A DNA stretch of 64,000 nucleotides from NCBI RefSeq assembly GCF_008329585.1, contig NZ_NPKP01000014.1, positions 102,971 to 166,970 of the forward strand, given 5' to 3'. Below the pieces are notes generated by a model. That model was given only the letters and a program-made list of their open reading frames with translations. It was not told the origin of the DNA and did no database searches. Position 1 is the first letter of the stretch; each line of letters starts with the position of its first letter. A program made the translations under genes and the position numbers. The DNA comes from Mycolicibacterium sp. P9-22. Lineage in GTDB: Bacteria; Actinomycetota; Actinomycetes; Mycobacteriales; Mycobacteriaceae. This document shows positions 57,108-64,000 of the stretch, piece after piece.

Positions 57108-59014
57108 TCCTCCCGGAAATCCGACCAGACGGGTTCATACACCGCGGCGTGGTAGGTGCTCAGCCGCCACGGACTGACGGTGTGAATCTCACCGTCGGCA
57201 TTCTTGAAGTAGGAATGCTTGATCGACGGATGCGCCCACACGGTCTTGCGGATCTCCTCCTGGGAACGACGGTGCCACTGCGCGGTCGGTCCCGGGAGTG
57301 GCTCCAACGTGCGGCGCCGCCCGGTGATGAGGCGCTGCAGGCACTGGTTGATGTACCGCATCTGCAGTTCGGAATTCAGGATCAGGCTGCCGCCGTGGGC
57401 GAGGTGTGCGCCCGGGCCGTAGGTCATGAAGAAGTTCGGGAAGCCGGGCACCGCGATGCTGCGGTAGGCGTAGGGCCTGTTGCCCCACACCTCGTGCAGA
57501 TCGGCGCCGTCGCGGCCGGTGACGGAAATGGGGAACAGCACCTCGGTGGCGCGGAAACCGGTGGCGTACACGATGATATCGACATCGTGGGCGGTCCCGT
57601 CGCTGGTGGTGACACCGGTTGGGGTGATGCGTTCGATGGGGGTGCGGATGAGTTCGACGTTGTCGCGTTTCAGCGTGCTCAGCCAGCTGCCGTTGTCCTG
57701 CAGGGTGCGCTTGCCGGTGGCGGGGTAGTCGGGTAGTACCTTGGCCAGTAGCTCGGGTTCGTCGCCGACCTGGGTGGTGATCCAGGCGGTGAACATGATC
57801 CGGGCGATCGCGTTGATCTCGCTGACCGCATAGTTGTTTCCGGCCGACTGATCGTTGTAGCCCGGGTCGACGATCGCGGCGTCCAGGCCTTTGTCGGCGC
57901 CGGGCCATAACAACAGAAAGCGGTACCAGCGGCCGTAATAGGGCAGATGCTCCATGGCCCAGCGCACACCGTCGGTGACGGGCTCGTGATACATCGGATT
58001 GGGGAACATCCACTGCGCGGTGCGTTGGAACACCGTGAGGCTGTGCACTTTGTCCGCGATGGCCGGGGCGATCTGGAAACCGCTGGCGCCCGCACCGATC
58101 AGGGCGACCCGCTTACCGGTGACGTCGACGCTGTGATCCCAGGCGGCGGAATGAAATGCCGGTCCGGTGAACGTATCCGCGCCCGGAAAGTCCGGGATGT
58201 TGGGCCGGTTGAGTTGGCCCACCGCGGTGATGACGGCATTGGCGGTGAAGGTTCCGTTGCCGGTATCGACCGTCCAGACATCACCGTCCCAGCTGGCGGA
58301 GCGCACCTCGGTGTTGAACCGGATGTGCGGGCCGAGGTCGTGACGATCCACCACGTCGGCGAAGTACTGGCTCAGCTCGGGCTGCTCGGCGAAGAAGTGG
58401 TCCCAGTGGTTGCTGGGCTCGAAGCTGTAACAGTAGAAGTGGTTCGCGACGTCCACACGAGCACCGGGATAGCTGTTCTCCCACCATGTTCCGCCCGGAC
58501 CGGCGTTCTTCTCCAGGATGGTGAACCCGATGCCGGCCTGTTTGAGCCGCACCCCGGCGAGTACTCCGGACTCCCCGCAGCCGATGACGATGACGTGGAA
58601 GTCTCCGGCGTCGTCGAGTGCGGCGGGCCGGCGTGGGTCGGCGCCGTCGAGGTCCAGTTCCTCGAGCACCAGTGGCAGGTTGTCCTCGCCGACCGGCTCG
58701 CAGGCTGCCCAGTCGAGCATCTCCTTGACCAGTTCAGGGGACAGTGGGTCGGGGAACGGGCAGCCCCGGTCGCGGTATGCGGCGATGATAGGCAGCGCCG
58801 CGGCGCGGGCGCGGGCCTTGTCCTCTTCGGACATGAAGCCCTGCACCTCGTTGAGGAACAGTCCCGCCTGCTTGTATTCGCGGATGAAGCGCGGGTCACC
58901 GGTGATGTGCACCAGCGACAGCAGCAAGGTGGGAATGCTGACCTGCTCCAAGGCCGTGGCGATCTCGGCGTCGGAGGTGTCAAACGGCTGTCCGGCGTGG
59001 AAGCTGCGCGTCAC
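57104..59014 (-). CDS. Baeyer-Villiger-type flavin monooxygenase with N-terminal extension
   Basis: The 636-aa FAD/NADPH enzyme has Rossmann motifs VIGCGESG (143-150) and LIGAGASGFQIA and the Baeyer-Villiger fingerprint FTGPAFHSAAWD. It is about 130 residues longer at the N-terminus than simple cyclohexanone-type enzymes, with a helical domain. It should oxidise ketones to esters or lactones. GTG 59014 is preceded by a clear promoter. The co-transcribed dehydrogenase suggests alcohol-to-ketone-to-ester catabolism. Confidence 0.9.
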   Translation of the reverse strand: MTRSFHAGQPFDTSDAEIATALEQVSIPTLLLSLVHITGDPRFIREYKQAGLFLNEVQGFMSEEDKARARAAALPIIAAYRDRGCPFPDPLSPELVKEMLDWAACEPVGEDNLPLVLEELDLDGADPRRPAALDDAGDFHVIVIGCGESGVLAGVRLKQAGIGFTILEKNAGPGGTWWENSYPGARVDVANHFYCYSFEPSNHWDHFFAEQPELSQYFADVVDRHDLGPHIRFNTEVRSASWDGDVWTVDTGNGTFTANAVITAVGQLNRPNIPDFPGADTFTGPAFHSAAWDHSVDVTGKRVALIGAGASGFQIAPAIADKVHSLTVFQRTAQWMFPNPMYHEPVTDGVRWAMEHLPYYGRWYRFLLLWPGADKGLDAAIVDPGYNDQSAGNNYAVSEINAIARIMFTAWITTQVGDEPELLAKVLPDYPATGKRTLQDNGSWLSTLKRDNVELIRTPIERITPTGVTTSDGTAHDVDIIVYATGFRATEVLFPISVTGRDGADLHEVWGNRPYAYRSIAVPGFPNFFMTYGPGAHLAHGGSLILNSELQMRYINQCLQRLITGRRRTLEPLPGPTAQWHRRSQEEIRKTVWAHPSIKHSYFKNADGEIHTVSPWRLSTYHAAVYEPVWSDFREE

Positions 59015-59022
59015 GGAGAGTT

Positions 59023-59051
59023 ACGCTACGGTGCGTTGCGTTATTCGGCAA
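59023..59051 (-). promoter_or_regulatory. Promoter TTGCCG-N17-TAGCGT of the monooxygenase operon
   Basis: On the minus strand TTGCCG (59051-59046) and TAGCGT (59028-59023) are separated by exactly 17 bp. The -10 is 8 nt before the GTG at 59014, consistent with a leaderless or very short leader. Confidence 0.6.
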
Positions 59052-59061
59052 TAGTGGTTTG

Positions 59062-59362
59062 GCTGGTGTCGGCCTCCGCACGCTCAAGGGTAAGGACCAT
59101 TTCGACGCGGCTATCGTGGCGCTGCCGCTGGGTGTGCTGCGCGGCAGACCGTCACGGTGCCGACGTCGTCACGTCGCGAGCGTGGGCTGACCCGGTTGCG
59201 TCACGGGCACGCCGCCAAGTGCGCAGGGGTTGGCAGCGGCAGCGCCCATGAGCGCGGTCATGTCCGCCGACCGGTGTACTTCGCGGGGGAGTAAGCCGAT
59301 CCGCAGTTCACCGGACTAATGGAAGGCGCCCTGCGAAGCGGTATTCGCGCGGAGGTAATGGC
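59062..59362 (+). pseudogene. Remnant of a flavin amine oxidase gene
   Basis: Two stretches in different frames still read as the C-terminal half of a flavin amine oxidase: AGVGLRTLKGKDHFDAAIVA (from 59062) with ALPLGVLR, and VYFAGE-stop-ADPQFTGLMEGALRSGIRA (59274-59355). A stop at 59292 and a frame change between the parts show decay; the N-terminal FAD domain is absent. No open frame of the region gives a plausible protein. An intact amine oxidase of similar type lies 1.6 kb downstream. The rest of 59015-59549 holds only regulatory sequence. Confidence 0.75.
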
Positions 59363-59446
59363 GTTATCCCGGACGGCAGTCGACCTGCGACGGTGCGCGG
59401 TGCTCCGGTCGGCGTTACCCCAGTTCAGGGCTATTGGCTATAAATC

Positions 59447-59460
59447 ATTACCATGATAAT
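59447..59460. promoter_or_regulatory. Near-palindrome ATTACCATGATAAT, possible operator/promoter of the amine operon
   Basis: ATTA-CCATGA-TAAT lies about 90 bp before the APC permease start in an AT-rich island (CTATAAATCATTACC) unlike the surroundings. The -10-like TATAAA (59439) and GATAAT (59455) are both inside it. The TetR gene at the end of the operon is a candidate binder. Confidence 0.4.
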
Positions 59461-59549
59461 GTGATCTGCACCGCAGGGCTGGAGTGCCTTGATGCCCCTC
59501 ACAGTGACCGGCATGCGGCCTCATATCGCCTGTCATCGAGGAGCCCACA

Positions 59550-60968
59550 ATGTCCTTTACTTCGCCCGCCGTACCCGGCGCGCAGTTGGCGCGCCAGATC
59601 GCCCTTCTTCCCCTCGTCGGGCTGATCTTCTTCAGCGTCTCCGGCGGTGCCTACAGTCTGGAAGCACTGATCAGCACCTCCGGACCGGGGATGGGAATCC
59701 TGCTGCTCGTTGTGATGCCGCTGGTGTATGGACTTCCCATCGCCGCCATCACCACCGAACTGGCGACCGCGATGCCCGCCGAGGGCGGGACGTATGTCTG
59801 GGCGCGGCGAGCGCTCGGGGACTTCGCCGCCTTCCAGGCTGGCGTGTTGCGTTGGCTCAACAGCTGGGTGGATATGGCGATCTACCCCGTGCTGTTCGCC
59901 AGTTATCTGTCGGCGCTGTTCGTCCCGGCTGAGGCCGGACACACCGTGATCGCTTCGTTCGGTCCGTTCGTTCTGGACGTGCACTGGATCGTGGGTGTGG
60001 TCTGCGTGATCATCCCGATGGCAGGGTTGAATATTCGCGGCGCCAAGAGCGTCGGTGAGAGTTCGCTGCTCTTCGCGGTCATCGCGCTGGCCCCGCTGGC
60101 CATCCTCGCCGGTTTCGGCATCGTCAAGTTGATCACCGACCAGACAAACCCGCTGTCGCCGTTCATGGTTGACGGTAGTTCGGCTACCGCTGCGTTTGGA
60201 GCCGGCCTGGCATTGGTGATGTGGAGCTACTGCGGGTTCGACCGTGTCGGCCTCATCGCCGGTGAGATCAAGAACCCCACCCGGGTGATCCCGAAGGCCA
60301 TGTTCATCGCCATGATCGTCGTGATCGCGTCCTATGTCCTGCCGCTGGTGGGTTCGATGGCCGTCGGTGGCTGGGAGAGCTGGGAGGCGGGCTCCTTCGG
60401 CGATATCGGCGAACGGCTCGGTGGAACCTGGCTGGCCGTCCTGGTCACCGTCGGCGGCATGTTCGCCGCGATCGGACTGTATTCCTCACTGCTGATGAGC
60501 AATTCGCGATCCATCTTCGTGTTGGCGACCGATCGGTGGGCACCGCCGGTCTTCACGAAGATCAGCCCGCGGTTCGGCACCCCGGTCGTCGCGATCGTCG
60601 TGAGCTCGGTCATGTACGCACTGTTCAGCCTCGGCTCGTTCATCGACCTCGTGGTGATCGACGTGTTCCTGATCAACCTGCTGCTGCTGGTCAACCTGAT
60701 CGCCTTGGTGGCCTTGCGGATCAAGGAACCGACCATGCCGCGGCCGGCCAAGATCCCTGGCGGCTGGCTTGGGATCGCGGCGATGGGCGTTCCCCTGACC
60801 GTGGTGATCTGCTACGTCACCTGGTACACCGTGCGCGACTACGGCTCCATCTCCTACTGGCTGATCGGCGGCACCCTGGTGCTCTCGGTGCTTGTTTACT
60901 TCCCGGCCCGCACATACCAGCAACACCACAGCTCCTCGGCCGACGCCGTCGCCCTGAGCGATCGCTGA
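59550..60968 (+). CDS. APC-superfamily amine/amino-acid permease
   Basis: The 472-aa permease has about 12 helices, with FFSVSGGAYSLEALIST near the N-terminus, PAEGGTYVWARRALGD and VMWSYCGFDRVGLIAGEIKNP. It is the first gene of a permease-oxidase-cupin-TetR group and should import the amine oxidised next. ATG 59550 has GAGGAG upstream. Confidence 0.88.
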   Translation: MSFTSPAVPGAQLARQIALLPLVGLIFFSVSGGAYSLEALISTSGPGMGILLLVVMPLVYGLPIAAITTELATAMPAEGGTYVWARRALGDFAAFQAGVLRWLNSWVDMAIYPVLFASYLSALFVPAEAGHTVIASFGPFVLDVHWIVGVVCVIIPMAGLNIRGAKSVGESSLLFAVIALAPLAILAGFGIVKLITDQTNPLSPFMVDGSSATAAFGAGLALVMWSYCGFDRVGLIAGEIKNPTRVIPKAMFIAMIVVIASYVLPLVGSMAVGGWESWEAGSFGDIGERLGGTWLAVLVTVGGMFAAIGLYSSLLMSNSRSIFVLATDRWAPPVFTKISPRFGTPVVAIVVSSVMYALFSLGSFIDLVVIDVFLINLLLLVNLIALVALRIKEPTMPRPAKIPGGWLGIAAMGVPLTVVICYVTWYTVRDYGSISYWLIGGTLVLSVLVYFPARTYQQHHSSSADAVALSDR

Positions 60969-61001
60969 GACCGCGAGAACAATACGAATCGGAGTACCCC
61001 A

Positions 61002-62321
61002 ATGAGCAAGCATGACGTGATCGTCGTCGGCGCCGGCCTGGCCGGCCTGTCGGCAGCCAGAGACCTGGCCCGCGCAGGTACCGATGTGATCGTGCTGGAA
61101 GCGCGCACCCGCCCCGGTGGCCGGCTGGAACAGATCACCACCGACGACGGTCGCACCGTACAGCTCGGCGGCGAGATCATCGGAACCTTCCACACCGAGT
61201 ACAAGAAGCTGGTGACCGAGCTCGGCCTGACCATCGGCCCGACCTTCACCGAGAGCGAAGGCGAAACCACCTGGCTGCTGTCCGGGCATCGGTACACCGG
61301 TGAAGATCTGCCCTGGATGAGCGACACCGACAGGCGCTGCTATGACACCGTCGAAAAGCAGTTCGCGGCCCTGTCGGCCACCGTCGACCCCGACGATCCG
61401 TGGTCGCACCCGGATGCGGTTGCCCTGGATGCGATCTCGTTGGGCGACTGGTTGCGCGATGCCGGCGCCGGTCGCGATGTCATCCGCGCACTGGAACTGT
61501 CCCATCTCGCGCTCGCGGTCGAATCGGTCGAGCACACCTCGTTCCTGGCTGCGCTGCGCAAGGAATCCTCGGCCGGTGCCGCCGGCTTCTACAACTATGA
61601 GGCATGGGAAAACGAGCGTGTCGTCGAAGGCTCGGCCACCGTCGCCACTCGGCTGGCCGCCGAACTCGCCGACCGGATCCGATACAGCAGCGTGGTGTCG
61701 CAGGTCGCCGTCACACCCGCGGGTATCGCAGTGGAACTCGCGTCTGGAGAACGCCTGAGCGCTGCGGACATCGTGATGGCGGTTCCCGCGGGACCCCTGC
61801 GTGATATCCGGATTGAGGGTGTCAGCGACGAGAAGATCGCCTCGCTGTGGCGGCAGAAACACGCGCTGGCGGCAAAATTCGTTGCTGTGTACAAGGATTC
61901 ATTCTGGGAGGATTCGAAACTCGACGGCACCAGCTATATGGAGCACAACATCCTCGGCGGCACCTGGGCGCAGAGCCGTGGTGTGCTGTCCGGGCTGGTG
62001 CCGCCGGGGCGCATCGGCGCCTACCTGGCCACCCCGGCCCATCTACGGGCTCAGGACCTGGTGCACGAGGTCGTGAAGGCCTTCGGTCCTGATGCTGCGG
62101 ACCCAATCGATGTGCACACTCGATCCTGGGCCACCGACCCCTTCACACAGGGGTACATCACCGCGTGGCGACCCGGCGACGTCATGGGCGTCGGGCCGCT
62201 GCACGGTAAGCATGAGCCGCCGTTCTATGTGTGCGGTTCCGACCAGTGGGTCGCCGGCTATATGGAGGGTGCGGTACGTACCGGCCGCGACACCGCACAA
62301 GCCCTGCTGCACAGCCGCTGA
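61002..62321 (+). CDS. Flavin-dependent monoamine oxidase family protein
   Basis: The 439-aa protein has the dinucleotide-binding motif VVGAGLAGLSAA, the FAD motif LEARTRPGGRLE, GGEIIGTFHTEY and the C-terminal VCGSDQWVAGYMEGAVRTG of the amine oxidase family. It deaminates a primary or polyamine to an aldehyde with H2O2 release. The ATG has CGGAG upstream. The order permease, oxidase, cupin suggests one catabolic pathway. Confidence 0.9.
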   Translation: MSKHDVIVVGAGLAGLSAARDLARAGTDVIVLEARTRPGGRLEQITTDDGRTVQLGGEIIGTFHTEYKKLVTELGLTIGPTFTESEGETTWLLSGHRYTGEDLPWMSDTDRRCYDTVEKQFAALSATVDPDDPWSHPDAVALDAISLGDWLRDAGAGRDVIRALELSHLALAVESVEHTSFLAALRKESSAGAAGFYNYEAWENERVVEGSATVATRLAAELADRIRYSSVVSQVAVTPAGIAVELASGERLSAADIVMAVPAGPLRDIRIEGVSDEKIASLWRQKHALAAKFVAVYKDSFWEDSKLDGTSYMEHNILGGTWAQSRGVLSGLVPPGRIGAYLATPAHLRAQDLVHEVVKAFGPDAADPIDVHTRSWATDPFTQGYITAWRPGDVMGVGPLHGKHEPPFYVCGSDQWVAGYMEGAVRTGRDTAQALLHSR

Positions 62322-62344
62322 CACCCATTCAGGAGGAAACCACA

Positions 62345-62710
62345 ATGACCGTAGCCAAACTCGCCCAAGGCGCTGAACTCGCCGAACTGCTGACCGCCAG
62401 TGCCTATGTGCTGCCGGAGAACCTGCGCGGCGGTGATCCGAACGAAACCGGCACCACCCATCTGGCGAGTGCGGATGGCCGCTTTCTCATCGGAAGCTGG
62501 CGCGCCGAGCCCTACAGCGAGTACATCGAAGCCTATCCGGGTGATGAGTACACCCGCGTGTTGGAGGGCAGGGTGACCCTCACCGACGACGCCGGAAACG
62601 TGCAGAGCTACGGGCCGGGGGAGGCATTCACTATCGCCGCCGGATGGCGCGGTGAGTATCGTGTCGAGCAGACACTGCTCAAGCAGTTCGCGTACTACGA
62701 GATCGGCTGA
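62345..62710 (+). CDS. Cupin-domain protein (Cupin_3/DUF861 type)
   Basis: The 121-aa protein is a single cupin barrel (IEAYPGDEYTRVLEGRVTLTDD; GPGEAFTIAAGWRGEY), of the kind found in puu/glutamylputrescine and ureidoglycolate systems. It has AGGAGG at 62331-62336 and follows the oxidase by 23 bp. The exact role is unknown. Confidence 0.85.
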   Translation: MTVAKLAQGAELAELLTASAYVLPENLRGGDPNETGTTHLASADGRFLIGSWRAEPYSEYIEAYPGDEYTRVLEGRVTLTDDAGNVQSYGPGEAFTIAAGWRGEYRVEQTLLKQFAYYEIG

Positions 62711-62755
62711 AGCCACCGGCATCAGGTGTGGATGGGCACGGAAGAGAGGACGGCA

Positions 62756-63391
62756 ATGGCGCGCGTGCTGGAGGACGACGTACGCGAGGAACAACGCCAG
62801 CGTCTTCTCGATTCGGCCATCCGCGCCATCAGCAAGCACGGGTTCGACACTGTCCGGCTGCGCGATATCGCATCCGACGCCGGCGTGACCACCGGCATGA
62901 TCCAGTACTACTTCGACAGCAGGCAGTCGTTCCTCACCGCGGCGCTGGAGAAGGTGGGTCTCGACCAGATCGAGTGGTGGTCGCGGATCGGTGAGATCGA
63001 GGCTGATCCCTGGAAGCGGATCACCATGTTGATCGGCGCGTGCGCGGACCCCAACCCAACCGTCGCGGTGGAACAGTCGGCCGCCTGGCTGGAGTTCTGT
63101 GCATGCGCGACAAGGCATCTTGAGTTGCGTGACATTTTGTCCGCGGTGAACCGGCGGTGGCGCGACGTCGTGCTGGAGACCATCCAGACGGGTACGGCCA
63201 GCGGTGCGTTCCGGCCGGTGCTCGACGAGGCGCTGATCGCCGACGCGCTGATCGCGATGCTGGACGGGTGCGAGATGTCCATCGGTTCGCAGGCCGGCCT
63301 GTTCGACTCCGACCAGGCCAGAAGCGTTGCTACCGCCGTCGCGCAGCATCTATTGAACTGCGCTCCGGCGGACCGGGAATCAGCGTCCTGA
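62756..63391 (+). CDS. TetR-family regulator
   Basis: The 211-aa TetR protein has the HTH at about 27-47 (VRLRDIASDAGVTTGMIQYYF) and a BetI/AcrR-type C-terminal domain with a tail that may bind an amine or choline-like ligand. ATG 62756 has AGAGAGGA upstream. It closes the amine-oxidase operon, 45 bp after the cupin gene, and probably regulates it. Its end overlaps the truncated aldolase gene by 12 bp. Confidence 0.87.
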   Translation: MARVLEDDVREEQRQRLLDSAIRAISKHGFDTVRLRDIASDAGVTTGMIQYYFDSRQSFLTAALEKVGLDQIEWWSRIGEIEADPWKRITMLIGACADPNPTVAVEQSAAWLEFCACATRHLELRDILSAVNRRWRDVVLETIQTGTASGAFRPVLDEALIADALIAMLDGCEMSIGSQAGLFDSDQARSVATAVAQHLLNCAPADRESAS

Positions 63392-63797
63392 CCCGGACGG
63401 CAGGGGCGTCCGGAAGTGGCGTGCCTTGCGCAATGTCGAATGCGCCGAGGACAGCCGCGACACATCGGCACCGCTGGTGATGTGTTGACCGTCGGATCCC
63501 AGCCGGGCGATGGTCGCCTGCGCCTCGGCGACCTCATCGGCCGTGGGGGACAACGCGGTGTGGATGGCCTCGATGTCGGCCGGGTCGACCGCGAGCTTGG
63601 CCGTCATCCCCATCTGCGCGGAGTGCCGGGCATCGGCGAGGGTGTCTGTATCGCGTGGTGTGGGTCCGTCGATCGGGCCGGGGAGCGCTGCCGCTCGACT
63701 GACCACCACGAGATGGCTGCGGGCGTAGGCCAATGCCGTCGGCGTGTATGCCAACCCGGTGTCATGGCGGAAATCGCTCACCCCGAAGGCTAGACGG
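63380..63797 (-). pseudogene. HpcH/HpaI aldolase (CitE-like), truncated by an IS element
   Basis: About 139 codons of the C-terminal half remain, from YRLAFGVSDFRHDTGLAYTP to the TGA at 63380, including AALPGPIDGPT and GMTAKLAVDPADIEAIHTAL. The homology stops abruptly near 63797, where sequence unrelated to the aldolase, followed by a transposase start, begins. The N-terminal half with the metal-binding residues is therefore missing in this window. Confidence 0.8.
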
Positions 63798-64000
63798 TAT
63801 GAGGGGCTGGGGCCTCGCTCACATGTGACCGTGGGTTGCCGACAGGAATTAGGTCCTGGCCGGTAGAGCCACAAGATGTGGGAGGCCCCAGTGTTACGTC
63901 AGCGTACGAGTGTTGGATTGGATGTGCACGCACGTTCGGTGATCGGATGTGCATTGGACGGGGACACCGGTGAGGTGTTCGAACGTCGATTGAGCCCGGA
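63798..64000 (+). mobile_element. IS110-family insertion sequence, left part
   Basis: The element starts at or near 63798, at the break of the aldolase homology, and runs off the right edge. It includes about 90 bp of non-coding left end and the start of the transposase. IS110 elements lack terminal inverted repeats and often target specific sites, so the exact end is uncertain. Confidence 0.75.
63891..64000 (+). CDS. IS110-family transposase, N-terminal part
   Basis: From GTG 63891 the protein reads VLRQRTSVGLDVHARSVIGC then ALDGDTGEVFERRLSP, the start of the DEDD RuvC-like domain of IS110 transposases, with the first catalytic Asp in GLDVHAR. It continues past the window. Confidence 0.85.
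   Translation, partial: MLRQRTSVGLDVHARSVIGCALDGDTGEVFERRLSP

Overview
The window is high-GC actinobacterial chromosome, almost certainly from a rapidly growing Mycobacterium (Mycolicibacterium). The main evidence is a backbone whose order and orientation match the M. tuberculosis Rv0243-Rv0265c segment: fadA2, fadE5, the Rv0245-type flavin reductase, the sdh1 operon (Rv0247c-Rv0249c), Rv0250c, nirB-nirD, Rv0259c-Rv0260c, aac(2')-I, Rv0263c-Rv0264c and an Rv0265c-type siderophore-binding lipoprotein. The genes are tightly packed, GTG/TTG starts are common, and several start codons sit 7-8 nt after a -10 element, as is usual for leaderless mycobacterial mRNAs. No tRNA, rRNA or CRISPR array was seen.

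Left part (1-7200). The end of a FadA2 thiolase is followed by inserted genes: a TDT-family exporter, an F420-type LLM oxidoreductase, a candidate structured RNA (2555-2674), a small ClgR-like regulator, and a two-gene ClpP operon. One ClpP has an intact Ser-His-Asp triad; the other has Ala in place of the catalytic Ser. A DUF1361 membrane protein and fadE5 follow.

7200-28600 holds a DapB-like dehydrogenase and the trehalose polyphleate (TPP) locus: a bimodular type I PKS (8254-19305), papA3, mmpL10, a secreted PE-PPE-fold acyltransferase, a GAP-family membrane protein and the fatty acyl-AMP ligase fadD23. FadD23 should activate the starter. The PKS should build phleic chains from malonyl-CoA. 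PapA3 acylates trehalose, MmpL10 exports the diacyltrehalose, and the PE enzyme completes the acylation outside the membrane. The locus sits between fadE5 and the Rv0245 orthologue, which are neighbours in M. tuberculosis.

28600-43600 is the conserved backbone: flavin reductase, succinate dehydrogenase 1 with a candidate Crp site upstream, a PEP mutase/isocitrate lyase-family protein, assimilatory nitrite reductase NirBD with the linked sirohydrochlorin chelatase and a HemD-OmpR-type regulator, aac(2')-I, the 5-oxoprolinase subunits PxpB/PxpC, a queuosine-precursor transporter and a Tat lipoprotein.

43600-64000 is accessory and catabolic. It holds a sulfonate-type ABC transporter with a flavin monooxygenase; an agmatine/putrescine-type operon (nitrilase, agmatine deiminase, amidohydrolase, APC permease) behind a divergent TetR and a clear 19-bp operator; ohr/ohrR; an aromatic-type FAD hydroxylase; a Baeyer-Villiger-type monooxygenase with an alcohol dehydrogenase; the remnant of an amine oxidase; and an amine-catabolism operon (APC permease, monoamine oxidase, cupin, TetR). 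At the right edge an IS110-family element has truncated a CitE/HpcH aldolase gene.
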